DNA of 64,000 bases from Pseudovibrio sp. M1P-2-3 (GTDB lineage: Bacteria; Pseudomonadota; Alphaproteobacteria; Rhizobiales; Stappiaceae): assembly GCF_031501865.1 (NCBI RefSeq), contig NZ_JARRCW010000001.1, positions 567,001 through 631,000 of the forward strand. The letters are read 5' to 3'. The translations under genes and the position numbers were made by a program. Below the pieces are notes generated by a model. The model saw only the letters and a list, made by a program, of their open reading frames with translations. It did no database searches and was not told the DNA's origin. This document shows positions 38,734 to 47,300 of this stretch, piece after piece (position 1 is the stretch's first letter; each line of letters starts with the position of its first letter).

Positions 38734-40083
38734 ATGTCGCGCACTTACTTTGGTACCGATGGAATCCGTGGTACTGCGAACCAGTGGCCAATTACGCCTG
38801 AGATCGCCCTTAAAGTTGGAATGGCTGCAGGGGTGGTTTTTCGGCGCGGCAAGTACCGTCACCGCGTCGTTATAGGTAAAGATACTCGGTTGTCTGGTTA
38901 CATGATCGAGAATGCGCTTGTTGCGGGGTTTACGGCTGTTGGACTTGATGTATTTGTACTCGGTCCTATGCCAACCCCAGCCGTTGCTATGTTGACACGG
39001 TCTCTGCGGGCTGACCTTGGTGTAATGATCTCCGCTTCACATAACCCGTTTGAAGACAACGGGATTAAGTTTTTTGGTCCTGATGGGTTTAAGTTATCCG
39101 ATGAAGTCGAGCTTGAAATTGAACGTCTCGTAGATAGTGACCTTGGTCCTCTTTTGTCTTCAGCCAATGAACTTGGCAGGGCAAAACGGATTGATGGTAT
39201 GCGTGACCGGTATATGGAATTTGCGAAAAGAACGCTGCCGCGCAATATCTCTCTTGAGGGTTTTCGTGTTGCTATCGATTGCGCAAATGGTGCTGCCTAT
39301 AAGGTTGCCCCTGAAGTCCTTTGGGAAATGGGAGCCGAAGTCTTTCCAATTGGTGTAGAGCCTAATGGCTTCAATATTAATAAGGGTGTTGGCTCTACAG
39401 CACCGGACGCGTTGAAACGAAAAGTACACGAAGTCAGAGCAGATATCGGTATCGCTTTGGATGGAGATGCTGACCGGGTCATCATTGTAGATGAAAATGG
39501 TCAGGTTGTTGATGGCGATCAGTTGATGGCTGTTATAGCCCAGTCTTGGCATGAGGATGGCCGTCTATCTGCTCCGGGGATAGTTGCAACGGTAATGTCG
39601 AACCTTGGGCTTGAGCGGCATATGGAGGGCTTGGGCCTCTCCTTAGCACGGACTAAAGTTGGTGACAGATATGTTGTTGAACATATGCGCCAACATGGGA
39701 TCAACTTGGGTGGTGAGCAATCCGGACATATTGTCTTGTCTGATTACGCGACAACAGGAGATGGTCTTGTCGCAGCTCTCCAACTTCTTGCGTGTGTGAA
39801 AAAGCACAATAAGCCGGTTTCTGAAGTCTGCCGGAAATTTGATCCTGTCCCTCAAATCCTTAAGAATATTCGCTTCAATGGAGGAGCTCCTTTAGAGAGC
39901 AATCATGTTAAAGCAGCGATTGAAGCGGGCGAGCAATCATTGCAGGGGTCGGGTCGTTTGGTTATTCGAAAATCTGGTACAGAACCGTTGATTCGCGTAA
40001 TGGGTGAAGCCGATAATGAAGCAAAACTGCATCAGGTGGTGAACGATATCGTTGACGCAATAAATACAGCAGCGCAGTCTTAA
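38734..40083 (+). CDS. glmM: Phosphoglucosamine mutase
   Basis: A 449-residue mutase making glucosamine-1-phosphate for UDP-GlcNAc. SASHNP at 100-105 holds the phosphorylated S102, DGDADR binds the metal, and [14 protein letters not shown] binds phosphate near the C-terminus. ATG 38734 follows AAGGAG. The ftsH-glmM order is common in proteobacteria. Confidence 0.96.
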   Translation: MSRTYFGTDGIRGTANQWPITPEIALKVGMAAGVVFRRGKYRHRVVIGKDTRLSGYMIENALVAGFTAVGLDVFVLGPMPTPAVAMLTRSLRADLGVMISASHNPFEDNGIKFFGPDGFKLSDEVELEIERLVDSDLGPLLSSANELGRAKRIDGMRDRYMEFAKRTLPRNISLEGFRVAIDCANGAAYKVAPEVLWEMGAEVFPIGVEPNGFNINKGVGSTAPDALKRKVHEVRADIGIALDGDADRVIIVDENGQVVDGDQLMAVIAQSWHEDGRLSAPGIVATVMSNLGLERHMEGLGLSLARTKVGDRYVVEHMRQHGINLGGEQSGHIVLSDYATTGDGLVAALQLLACVKKHNKPVSEVCRKFDPVPQILKNIRFNGGAPLESNHVKAAIEAGEQSLQGSGRLVIRKSGTEPLIRVMGEADNEAKLHQVVNDIVDAINTAAQS

Positions 40084-40095
40084 GAGACTTCCCTG

Positions 40096-40151
40096 AAGGG
40101 AAATAGCCTTAGGTATAAGCCTGTTAGGCTTGGTGTATTTCCCTTCTTTCT
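40096..40151 (+). terminator. Branched inverted repeat after glmM
   Basis: An outer stem AAGGGAAATA (40096-40105) with TATTTCCCTT (40136-40145) encloses an inner hairpin AAGCCT-GTT-AGGCTT (40117-40131). A pyrimidine tract (CTTTCTTTCCC) follows. It probably ends glmM transcription, although the tail is not a pure T run. Confidence 0.6.
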
Positions 40152-40257
40152 TTCCCTAGAGATCGATATTAGTAAATATTTATCTATAATTAACATCTAA
40201 GTAACAATTACACTGAAATATCCATAGGTAGTTTAGGTGGTTATTGAGGAAATAACT

Positions 40258-41043
40258 ATGAAATTACTGGTGGGTTTATTTGCATCAATTTCGATAATAG
40301 GGCTCATGCACAATAGTGCTCTTGCTGCGGACCTTCCGGAGACTATGTCTCCACTGCCAACACCGGTTATCGAGCCTGCCAAGGTCTCGGGCTGGTACCT
40401 TAGGGGAGATGTTGGATACAAAATCTATAAAGCTCCAAGGGCCTCTTTTGGTCAACGTGCTTTTTTTAAGGAAGAGCAAGACCCAACAGGTTTCAACGGC
40501 GTTGGTCTCGGATATCGCTTCAATGAGAATTTTCGAACTGATATAACATTGGACTATGAGTGGCCCTCCAGGTTCTCAGGAGAGGCAGAGTGCTTTCTTC
40601 CTTGCGTAGGTGGAAGCTCTGTTGAAACCGCTAAGCTGGATGTATGGACTGTTCTGTGGAATGCTTATGCAGAGCTCGGCAATTTTAACGGTCTCACGCC
40701 TTATGTCGGGGCAGGTGTAGGGGGGTCTTATGTGCGTTCAAGAGGTGTTCGGTATGTGAATGCAGACGGGAACAGAGGGCACTACAAAGGGGCAGGAAAG
40801 TGGAATCTATCTTGGGCTCTGATGGCAGGTGCAGGTTATGAACTTTCGCCTAAATGGACATTAGATGCGGGCTATCGCTACCTAAATATCGGTGATGGGC
40901 GTACCAAAAAGATTACTGCGGGTGAGACCGCTCGGATCGAATACAAGGATTTACAGGCCCATGAGTTTCGGGTTGGCTTACGCTATAGCTTTAATGAGAC
41001 TTCCCAAAACTATGCATCGCAGCCTTTAGTAACGACATACTAG
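40258..41043 (+). CDS. Outer membrane beta-barrel protein
   Basis: A 261-residue protein with a signal peptide ending HNSALA before ADLPE. The mature part has alternating polar and aromatic strands: SGWYLRGDVGYKIYK, GVGLGYRFNENFRTDITLDY, WTLDAGYRYLNIG and the last strand HEFRVGLRYSF, consistent with an eight-stranded barrel of the rhizobial Omp25/31 type. The C-terminal strand is followed by a short tail. GAGGA precedes ATG 40258. No enzymatic motif is visible. Confidence 0.82.
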   Translation: MKLLVGLFASISIIGLMHNSALAADLPETMSPLPTPVIEPAKVSGWYLRGDVGYKIYKAPRASFGQRAFFKEEQDPTGFNGVGLGYRFNENFRTDITLDYEWPSRFSGEAECFLPCVGGSSVETAKLDVWTVLWNAYAELGNFNGLTPYVGAGVGGSYVRSRGVRYVNADGNRGHYKGAGKWNLSWALMAGAGYELSPKWTLDAGYRYLNIGDGRTKKITAGETARIEYKDLQAHEFRVGLRYSFNETSQNYASQPLVTTY

Positions 41044-41104
41044 AACTGTATCTGGTTGAAGTTTGGCCGAAGTCTGGATCCTCAATAATGTGCCCAGATC
41101 ACCT

Positions 41105-41196
41105 CGCGCTCATTAACATTCACACTCCGCGCTCTAACTACTCTATTTAGCGATTGTTTGTCGTTTGATTTGCGCCAATCAGACGACGTGCGCTTT
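41105..41196 (+). repeat. Left copy of an inverted flanking repeat
   Basis: Bases 41105-41148 match the reverse complement of 42398-42441 at 34 of 44 positions without a gap. A hairpin follows (41160-41170 with 41177-41187, one G-T pair) whose core CGTTTGATT-N6-AATCA-x-ACG also occurs in the other copy. The shared GCGCTT end lies at 41190-41195. It looks like one member of a dispersed intergenic element. Confidence 0.75.
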
Positions 41197-41212
41197 AGAG
41201 TATCCGTCTTGG

Positions 41213-42148
41213 TCAAGCCGTTTTTGGTTGCCATTGCCGGTCCGCTTTTATGAGAGCGTTTGCCAGTTCGATTAGCTTACGCATGAGAGCTATTATGGCG
41301 ATTTTGGGAGGCTTACCAGCCGCTCGCATCTGGTTGTATTTGGCTTTCAGGTCTGGATTATAACGGCTGGCAACAACGGCAGGCATGTAGAGTGCATCGC
41401 GTACCGGCTTGCGCCCTGCTTGAATAAAAGCAGCGCCCCGCCAGCGTCCTGACTGGCGGGTCATGGGGGCCAGCCCCGCCAGAGCAGCGGCCTGTTTACG
41501 GGATAATTGTCCAAGCTCTGGCATTTCAATCACCAGCGCCGCGACGGCGACCTGTCCCAGCCCGGGAATAGAGTGTAAAATCTTTGCTGCCCGCGCCCTT
41601 TGAGGGCTCTGCTCAATTTGCTTTTGAGTTTCGGCGTTAAGGGCCTCCAATTGCTTTCGCACGAGTTTCAGGCGTTGCTGTGTCTGTTTGCGAACCAGGT
41701 TCACCCGTTGTGTTTTCAACCGGTTCTCCAGTTGCGTGGCTTCTTTTACAAGAGCTTGACGTGCAACGCGTATCTCTTTGAGATGACATAGGCTTGCATC
41801 GACTGGCTTGTCTGGTTCCAACTGGAAATCCTGCCCCATTTGGGCCAGCAGGCGCGCATCAATCCGGTCCGTCTTCGCCCTCTTGCCTTTGGCCTGTGCA
41901 AACCGGCGTGCTTGCCATGGGTTAACTTTGCTCAGAGGATAGGAACCCGACAATGCCAACTCAAAAGCGCCGTGATAAGAACCTGTGGGTTCAAAAATAA
42001 TTCGAGCGACAGGCAGGCCTTTCAGCCAGCTTTTTAACTGTCTGTACCCTGCAGCTGTATTGGTAAACTGCTTGCTCTGCTCATCCGGCAGGCAGTACAC
42101 ATCAAGATGGTCTTTCGAAATATCGACACCAATGGTAACCTCAGACAT
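41213..42148 (-). CDS. IS110-family transposase (DEDD recombinase)
   Basis: A 311-residue recombinase. The RuvC-like domain has D9 (IGVDIS), E53 (IFEPTG), D94 and D97 (KTDRIDARL). The C-terminal Tnp20 domain has HSIPGLGQVAVAALVIEMPE at 192-211 and a candidate catalytic serine at 233 in TRQSGRWRG. A coiled coil lies between the domains. The length is normal and no frame damage is seen, so the copy could be active. In this family the enzyme is guided by a bridge RNA made from the element's end. Confidence 0.93.
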   Translation of the reverse strand: MSEVTIGVDISKDHLDVYCLPDEQSKQFTNTAAGYRQLKSWLKGLPVARIIFEPTGSYHGAFELALSGSYPLSKVNPWQARRFAQAKGKRAKTDRIDARLLAQMGQDFQLEPDKPVDASLCHLKEIRVARQALVKEATQLENRLKTQRVNLVRKQTQQRLKLVRKQLEALNAETQKQIEQSPQRARAAKILHSIPGLGQVAVAALVIEMPELGQLSRKQAAALAGLAPMTRQSGRWRGAAFIQAGRKPVRDALYMPAVVASRYNPDLKAKYNQMRAAGKPPKIAIIALMRKLIELANALIKADRQWQPKTA

Positions 42149-42353
42149 CTTCGCAAGTATCCTATGCTTGTCGTGCAGAGCTTTGGGCTGCTGCGTATCC
42201 GTTCAGGCCTGTTGCGAAGACGGTGGCCGATCATACTCTAAAACGGTCCCTTGTGACCTAGCGCGTCCCGATCCGACCACCGCCACTGCCCTCCCGACTC
42301 AATACGGTGGCCATTGGCCTATATTCGCAGAAGACACTAAAAAGCATAAGACA
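42149..42353 (-). ncRNA. Candidate bridge-RNA region upstream of the IS110 recombinase
   Basis: IS110-group elements encode a guide (bridge) RNA in the non-coding stretch before the recombinase. This 205-base region lies in that place, has no reading frame, and contains ACGGTGGCC twice (42220-42228 and 42304-42312) plus a complementary CCACCG near 42278-42283, which allows alternative stem-loops. The guide loops cannot be assigned by eye. Confidence 0.35.
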
Positions 42354-42441
42354 AGCGCGTTCCGTTTGATTGGGTTCAATCAAACGGAACGCGCTCAAAA
42401 TAAATAAGTTAGAGTGCACAGCGTGAATGCGAATGAACGCG
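42354..42441 (-). repeat. Right copy of the inverted flanking repeat
   Basis: In opposite orientation to 41105-41196. It contains a perfect 18-bp hairpin (42354-42371 with 42378-42395, loop GGGTTC). Its 42398-42441 part matches the left copy at 77 percent. Sequences of this look (GCGCGTTCC hairpin next to CTCTAAC) are familiar in rhizobial intergenic DNA, but I cannot name the family with certainty. Confidence 0.75.
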
Positions 42442-42533
42442 ATGTACTCTAGAGCTGAGAGTAAAGTCGGCAAAGGAATCGAGTAAAACTCAGTTCTCTT
42501 TGCCGGTTGTCGTTTTAGGCGGGGTAACGAGCC

Positions 42534-44285
42534 TTAATAGACATCGCGCAGATAGCGCTTTTCTTTTTTCAGGCGGGTTACATATGCGTTTGCCGCTTCG
42601 CTGTTCATTCCACCTTCTTGGGCGATCACTTCATGCAGGGCACGATCTACGTCTTTTGCCATGCGGCTTGCATCACCACATACGTAGAAGTGGCCACCTT
42701 CCTCCAGAGCAGCGTAAAGGCCCTTACTCTGCTCCAGCATGCGGGTCTGAACGTAGATCTTCTCTGCCTGATCGCGGGAGAAAGCCAGATCCAGACAGTT
42801 TAGAATACCAGAGGATTGCATGGCTTCAATTTCATCTTTGTAGATGTAATCGCAAGCCGCATGCTGGTCACCAAAGAGAAGCCAGTTCTGACCTTTTGCA
42901 CCAATGGCTTCACGTTCCTGCAGGAAAGCGCGGAATGGTGCGATACCTGTACCCGGGCCAACCATGATCATTGGCACATCATTGTCCGTTGGAACCCGGA
43001 AGGCCTTATTCGGAGAGACGAATACCTTGGATGTACCATCAGCTGCGATACGATCAGCAAGGAAGCTGGAGGCCACACCGCCATGCTTGCGCCCATGGCT
43101 GTCATAGCGCACAGTGGCAATTGTCAGGTGCACGCTGTCTTGATGCATTTTGGAGCTTGACGAGATGGAGTATGCGCGGTGCTGAAGTGGCTTGAACAAC
43201 TTCATCATGTCTTCAAGGCTTGGAGTGATCTGCGGATAAAGATTAAACAGATCAAGCGCATCTTTGGACCACAAAAACGCTTCCATTGCATCTTTGTCGC
43301 CGTGTTCCACAATGTGTGTCAGATGCTCATCATCCGCCCGTGCCGCAACATACTTCACCAAGTCGCTTGAAGGGGTAGAAATTTCCAGCTGCTTCAAAAG
43401 CACATCACCCAATGCAGCATCGTAACCGGGGACTTCGGCTTCCAAGGAAACACCAAGGCGGCCCGCCCATGCTCCAACCAGAGCGGGATCGTTTATAGGA
43501 ATAACACCCAGTGCATCACCGGCTTCGTACTTTGGTCCATCTTTAGATAGATCAAACTCGTAGTGGCGGATTTCCTTCTGGGAACCGTCACCGGAAAGAA
43601 GGCGGTTTACACTTACAGGAGCGTTAAACGGATTCTTCCGGTTCCATTTGGATTTCTCAGCCTTTTTTGTGGGCTTAGCGCCAGAAGCTGCGACGGTAGA
43701 TGTGCTGGAACCTTTCAGCTCTCCTACTTTTTCCAGAACGCCAGAAGTCCATTCTTCGGCAGCGTCCTCATAGTCTACATCACAGTCCTTGCGTGAGTGC
43801 AGGCGTTTTGCTCCTAGCTGCTCAAGACGCAGGTCCAGCTGTTTTCCTGCTTCACAAAAACCATCATAGCCCGTGTCACCCAGCGCCAGAACGGCAAAGC
43901 GCATCTGTTCCATACGCGGTGTGCTGCTAGAGGCCAGTGCCTCCCAGAAGATCTGAGCATTATCAGGCATCTCCCCTTCCCCGTAGGTAGAGATGACAAT
44001 CAAAACCTGCTCCAGCTTGGCAAAATCTTCCAATTCGATGTCATCGAGGGAACCAAGTTGAGGTGAAACGCCAATTTCGCTAAGGCTTGCACATAGGTCT
44101 TCGGCCACGGCTTCGGAGTTACCTGTCTGTGTGCCGTAAAACACGTGCACAGGCATAAGCGCTTCACCCTCAGTGGCATTGGCGCTTTGGGCGATCTGAG
44201 TACGAAGGCCGGCGTAAAACCCACTGAGCCAGTGTTTTTGCTCAGTCGAGAACGGGGCATTTTCAGGCATAAAAGAAATGTTCAT
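42534..44285 (-). CDS. Diflavin NADPH reductase (CysJ-like)
   Basis: A 583-residue flavoprotein. Residues 46-185 are a flavodoxin domain with the FMN loop YGTQTGNSE (50-58); residues 215-430 bind FAD (RAYSISSSS at 370-378); residues 440-583 bind NADPH (GPGTGIAPFRAFLQER 443-458, YVCGDAS 534-540). It ends YLRDVY like the sulfite reductase alpha subunit. No cysI is present; instead it lies 54 bases downstream of a large GltB-like gene on the same strand, so it may pass NADPH electrons to that enzyme. That pairing is an inference. The start is ATG 44285 with a weak ribosome binding site. Confidence 0.85.
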   Translation of the reverse strand: MNISFMPENAPFSTEQKHWLSGFYAGLRTQIAQSANATEGEALMPVHVFYGTQTGNSEAVAEDLCASLSEIGVSPQLGSLDDIELEDFAKLEQVLIVISTYGEGEMPDNAQIFWEALASSSTPRMEQMRFAVLALGDTGYDGFCEAGKQLDLRLEQLGAKRLHSRKDCDVDYEDAAEEWTSGVLEKVGELKGSSTSTVAASGAKPTKKAEKSKWNRKNPFNAPVSVNRLLSGDGSQKEIRHYEFDLSKDGPKYEAGDALGVIPINDPALVGAWAGRLGVSLEAEVPGYDAALGDVLLKQLEISTPSSDLVKYVAARADDEHLTHIVEHGDKDAMEAFLWSKDALDLFNLYPQITPSLEDMMKLFKPLQHRAYSISSSSKMHQDSVHLTIATVRYDSHGRKHGGVASSFLADRIAADGTSKVFVSPNKAFRVPTDNDVPMIMVGPGTGIAPFRAFLQEREAIGAKGQNWLLFGDQHAACDYIYKDEIEAMQSSGILNCLDLAFSRDQAEKIYVQTRMLEQSKGLYAALEEGGHFYVCGDASRMAKDVDRALHEVIAQEGGMNSEAANAYVTRLKKEKRYLRDVY

Positions 44286-44339
44286 AGTGTTGATCCGTTT
44301 GCTGCGTCCATCCAGTTGTTGAGGTGAAAGGTGGCCCCG

Positions 44340-47300
44340 TTACGAGGCCAGTTTCACCATCTCCAGACTGCTGGCGCGTGCGAACAACTCTTCGAAGTCC
44401 GGTATCTCGCCCATAGCCTTGGTATTGAGGCGATCTTGAAGGATGATCCAACCATGCGTGCCGATGTTATCCATCAGGCGAACATTCCGGTTTGCAAGGG
44501 CTGTCTTGTAGTCCTTCATTCGCTTGTCGGAAATCATCACTGCGAGATCGTGGTCAGAGAAGGTTTCCAACGCCTTGCGGGCAACTCCAGAAAGCTTCTG
44601 GTTCAAGGAGAAATCTTCAGTGAGGATAAGCTTGCGCACACCGTCGTTGAGCTTTTCCGCGGAAAGAGTGGGGTCATTCTTGTAGCGTGATCGTACAACC
44701 TGCTCTGCTGTTTGCAAAACCGCGTAGTTGTTGATGAGTGTGTACATCAACCCGCTGTCGGTTTCACCTGCGACAGGCACAGCTCCACCCGCGATTGGCT
44801 TGCCATCACGATAAGCCACCTTGAACTTACGTGTCTGGTGGGCAACCAGTGCACCTGCCAGTTCTTCCAAAAGCTCCTTGCGAGTGGAGCTTTTCAAAAT
44901 TGCCTCGTAGTTCTGGTAGGTTTCCAGAGCCAGAGGTGTGAGGAAGCGGAAGTTCTTGATCTCATCACCCCAGTTATCCAAAATGGCTTGCGCCTTCTTG
45001 GAACCAGTGAACCGCAGGTGACGCTCCAACAGAGCCTTTACTGCAAGACGGTGGATCGCAGCACGCTCCGTATCCGCATCAAGATCATTCAGCTTTACAG
45101 AATCTGCACTGTAGAGGCTCTGCAGTTTACGCTCTGGATCATACTGGTAGGCAACTCCGCCGGACATGCCGTTACCAAAGCCCTTACCGAATACTCCAAG
45201 GTTCAGTACAGCGCCGTTGGTCATATACTCACAGCAGAAGTCACCCACGCCTTCAACAATAGCGCTCGCTCCAGAGTTACGAACCGCGAAACGATCACCC
45301 GCACCGCCTTCAACATAGAGGCTGGAGCCAGTTGCTCCGAATAGGGCAAAGTTGCCGATCAATACGTTTTCCGTCTTACCACCACCTGGAGAATGGATAG
45401 CAATGTTACCACCGGATGCACTCTTACCAACACCGTCATTACAGGTCCCTGTGTGGTGGAATACCATACCGGAGTTGGAGAACGCTGCATAACTCTGGCC
45501 TGCAGAGCCGCTTGTGTTGATAGTAAGGGATTCAGGGCGCATTAAACGGCGACCGCGGTCATCAGTGTAAACCATCGGCAGGCAAGCGACCTGTTTTTCC
45601 GAAAGTTCGTACTGCAGCGTGCGCTCAATATCGATTGCCAGCTGACCACCTACAGTCTTATTGCGGTTGTTCAGCTTAATGTCTTTACACAGAACAGCCT
45701 TTTCTTGCTGGCGCTGCAATACGAGCTGACGGAATTTAGCAAGCAGCCTATCATCATGCTCGAAATTAGCTTCCAGATAGACTGGTTTATCTACTGTCAC
45801 TTCTTCAACATAGGTGAGCATCTGGCGTAGATCCAGCTGACCGATTGTCCGTTCATGGTCAATCAGATGCAGGTAATCAGAACGGCCACGGGCTTCGCGC
45901 AAAGACTTTAAGCCTAGGCGGCCAAGGATCTCTCGGACTTCATGGGCAATGTTGATGAGGTATTGGGCCAATGCACGCGGGTCACCATCAAACACTTCAG
46001 CGTTTGTGGTCAGACCAGCAGGACATTTTACGTTACAGTTTTTCGCCATAACGCACTTCAGCATCATAAGCGCGGTTGTACCAAACTCGAAGCTGTCACC
46101 ACCCAGAAGCGCAGATTTTATAACATCAGTTGCTGTCTGGTGTGCACCGGAACAGCGCAGGATGACTTTGTCACGAAGACCGTTAACGCAAAGTGCTTGG
46201 TGCACTTCTGCAAGGCCGATTTCTGCGGCGCGGCCAGTGTTCTTCAAGCTGGTTACAGCCGCGGCGCCCGTGCCGCCTGTGTTACCGGCAATGTTGATAA
46301 CATCCGCGCCAGCTTTGGCCACACCAACGGCGATAGTGCCAATACCTTCAGAGGACACAAGTTTTACGATAACGCGAACACGAGCAGCTTTTGCATCGTG
46401 GATAAGCTGTGCAAGGTCCTCAATGGAGTATGTGTCGTGGTGCGGCGGAGGGCTAACCAGCTCCACACCCGGTGTACCACCGCGGGCGGCAGCAATTTCC
46501 ACGTTTACCTTTGCAGCTGGCAGCTGGCCACCTTCACCGGGCTTTGCACCCTGTGCGATTTTAATTTCCAGCTCTTCCAGCGTCGGATCGGCAAGGTATC
46601 CAGTCCACACGCCAAAGCGGCCAGAGGCGATCTGCTTGATACGGCTGGAACGAATGGTGCCGTAACGGGTGTAGTGTTCGCCGCCTTCACCTGAGTTGGA
46701 GAAACCACCAACCATATTGGTGCCGTGTGCAACAGCCTCGTGGGCAGGTGATACCAGCGCACCGTGGGACATAGCACCGGAAGCAAGAGTAGATGTAATC
46801 TCGCTTGCAGGCTGAACTTCGTTCAGGTCCACACCGCTGGAAATTGGCTTTAGGTTGTCGAAGTAGTACTTGGCTTGCCCTTGAGCATATACGATTAGTT
46901 CGCCCTGTACGCTCTTATCCAGCTTGATTTCATCGCCAAACTTACCTGCCAATGCTTCTGCCAGAGCATCTGTACGGTCGATCTTGGACTTTTTGCAAAG
47001 GGAGAGCTTAAATCCACCGTCCTCTTTTTTCTCGCAGTTTAGTCCTTGAACGAGGAAGCTGGAGTTCCCTACCAGATCATGAGCGAACAGCTCTTCTTCA
47101 AATTCTTGTGTACTCAAAGTCCAGTTCACATTGGCTGGGAACCCAAGCACATCACGAAGGGCAGCGGGGCGTTTCGCGCGCTCCTGCTCCACATCATGGG
47201 AGAATTTGCGATAGCTTTCTGTAACGCAGGCTTCGTCAATCTGTTCTGGAGTGCGGCGCTCAAAGCTGGTCGTACGGTAAGCTTCTGCACCTGTGCCAAA

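Larger units (their letters stand above)
41194..42353 (-). mobile_element. IS110-family insertion sequence, borders estimated
   Basis: The element holds one intact DEDD recombinase gene (41213-42148) and about 205 bases upstream of it. TTTAGAGTAT (41194-41203) and ATACTCTAAA (42233-42242) form a perfect 10-bp inverted repeat around the gene and may mark subterminal ends. IS110 members have no classical terminal repeats, so outer limits are set by the flanking repeats at 41105-41196 and 42354-42441. If 42242 is the true left end, bases 42243-42353 are host DNA. Confidence 0.7.

Noticed and set aside
42534-44285. Assimilatory sulfite reductase flavoprotein (cysJ)
   Set aside because: Domain layout fits CysJ, but no cysI, cysG or cysH is near and the gene follows a gltB-like gene, so I did not assign the symbol.
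45942-46694. 250-codon plus-strand frame opposite the gltB-like gene
   Set aside because: It lies wholly antisense to conserved FMN-domain codons and matches no family; long antisense frames are expected in this codon usage.
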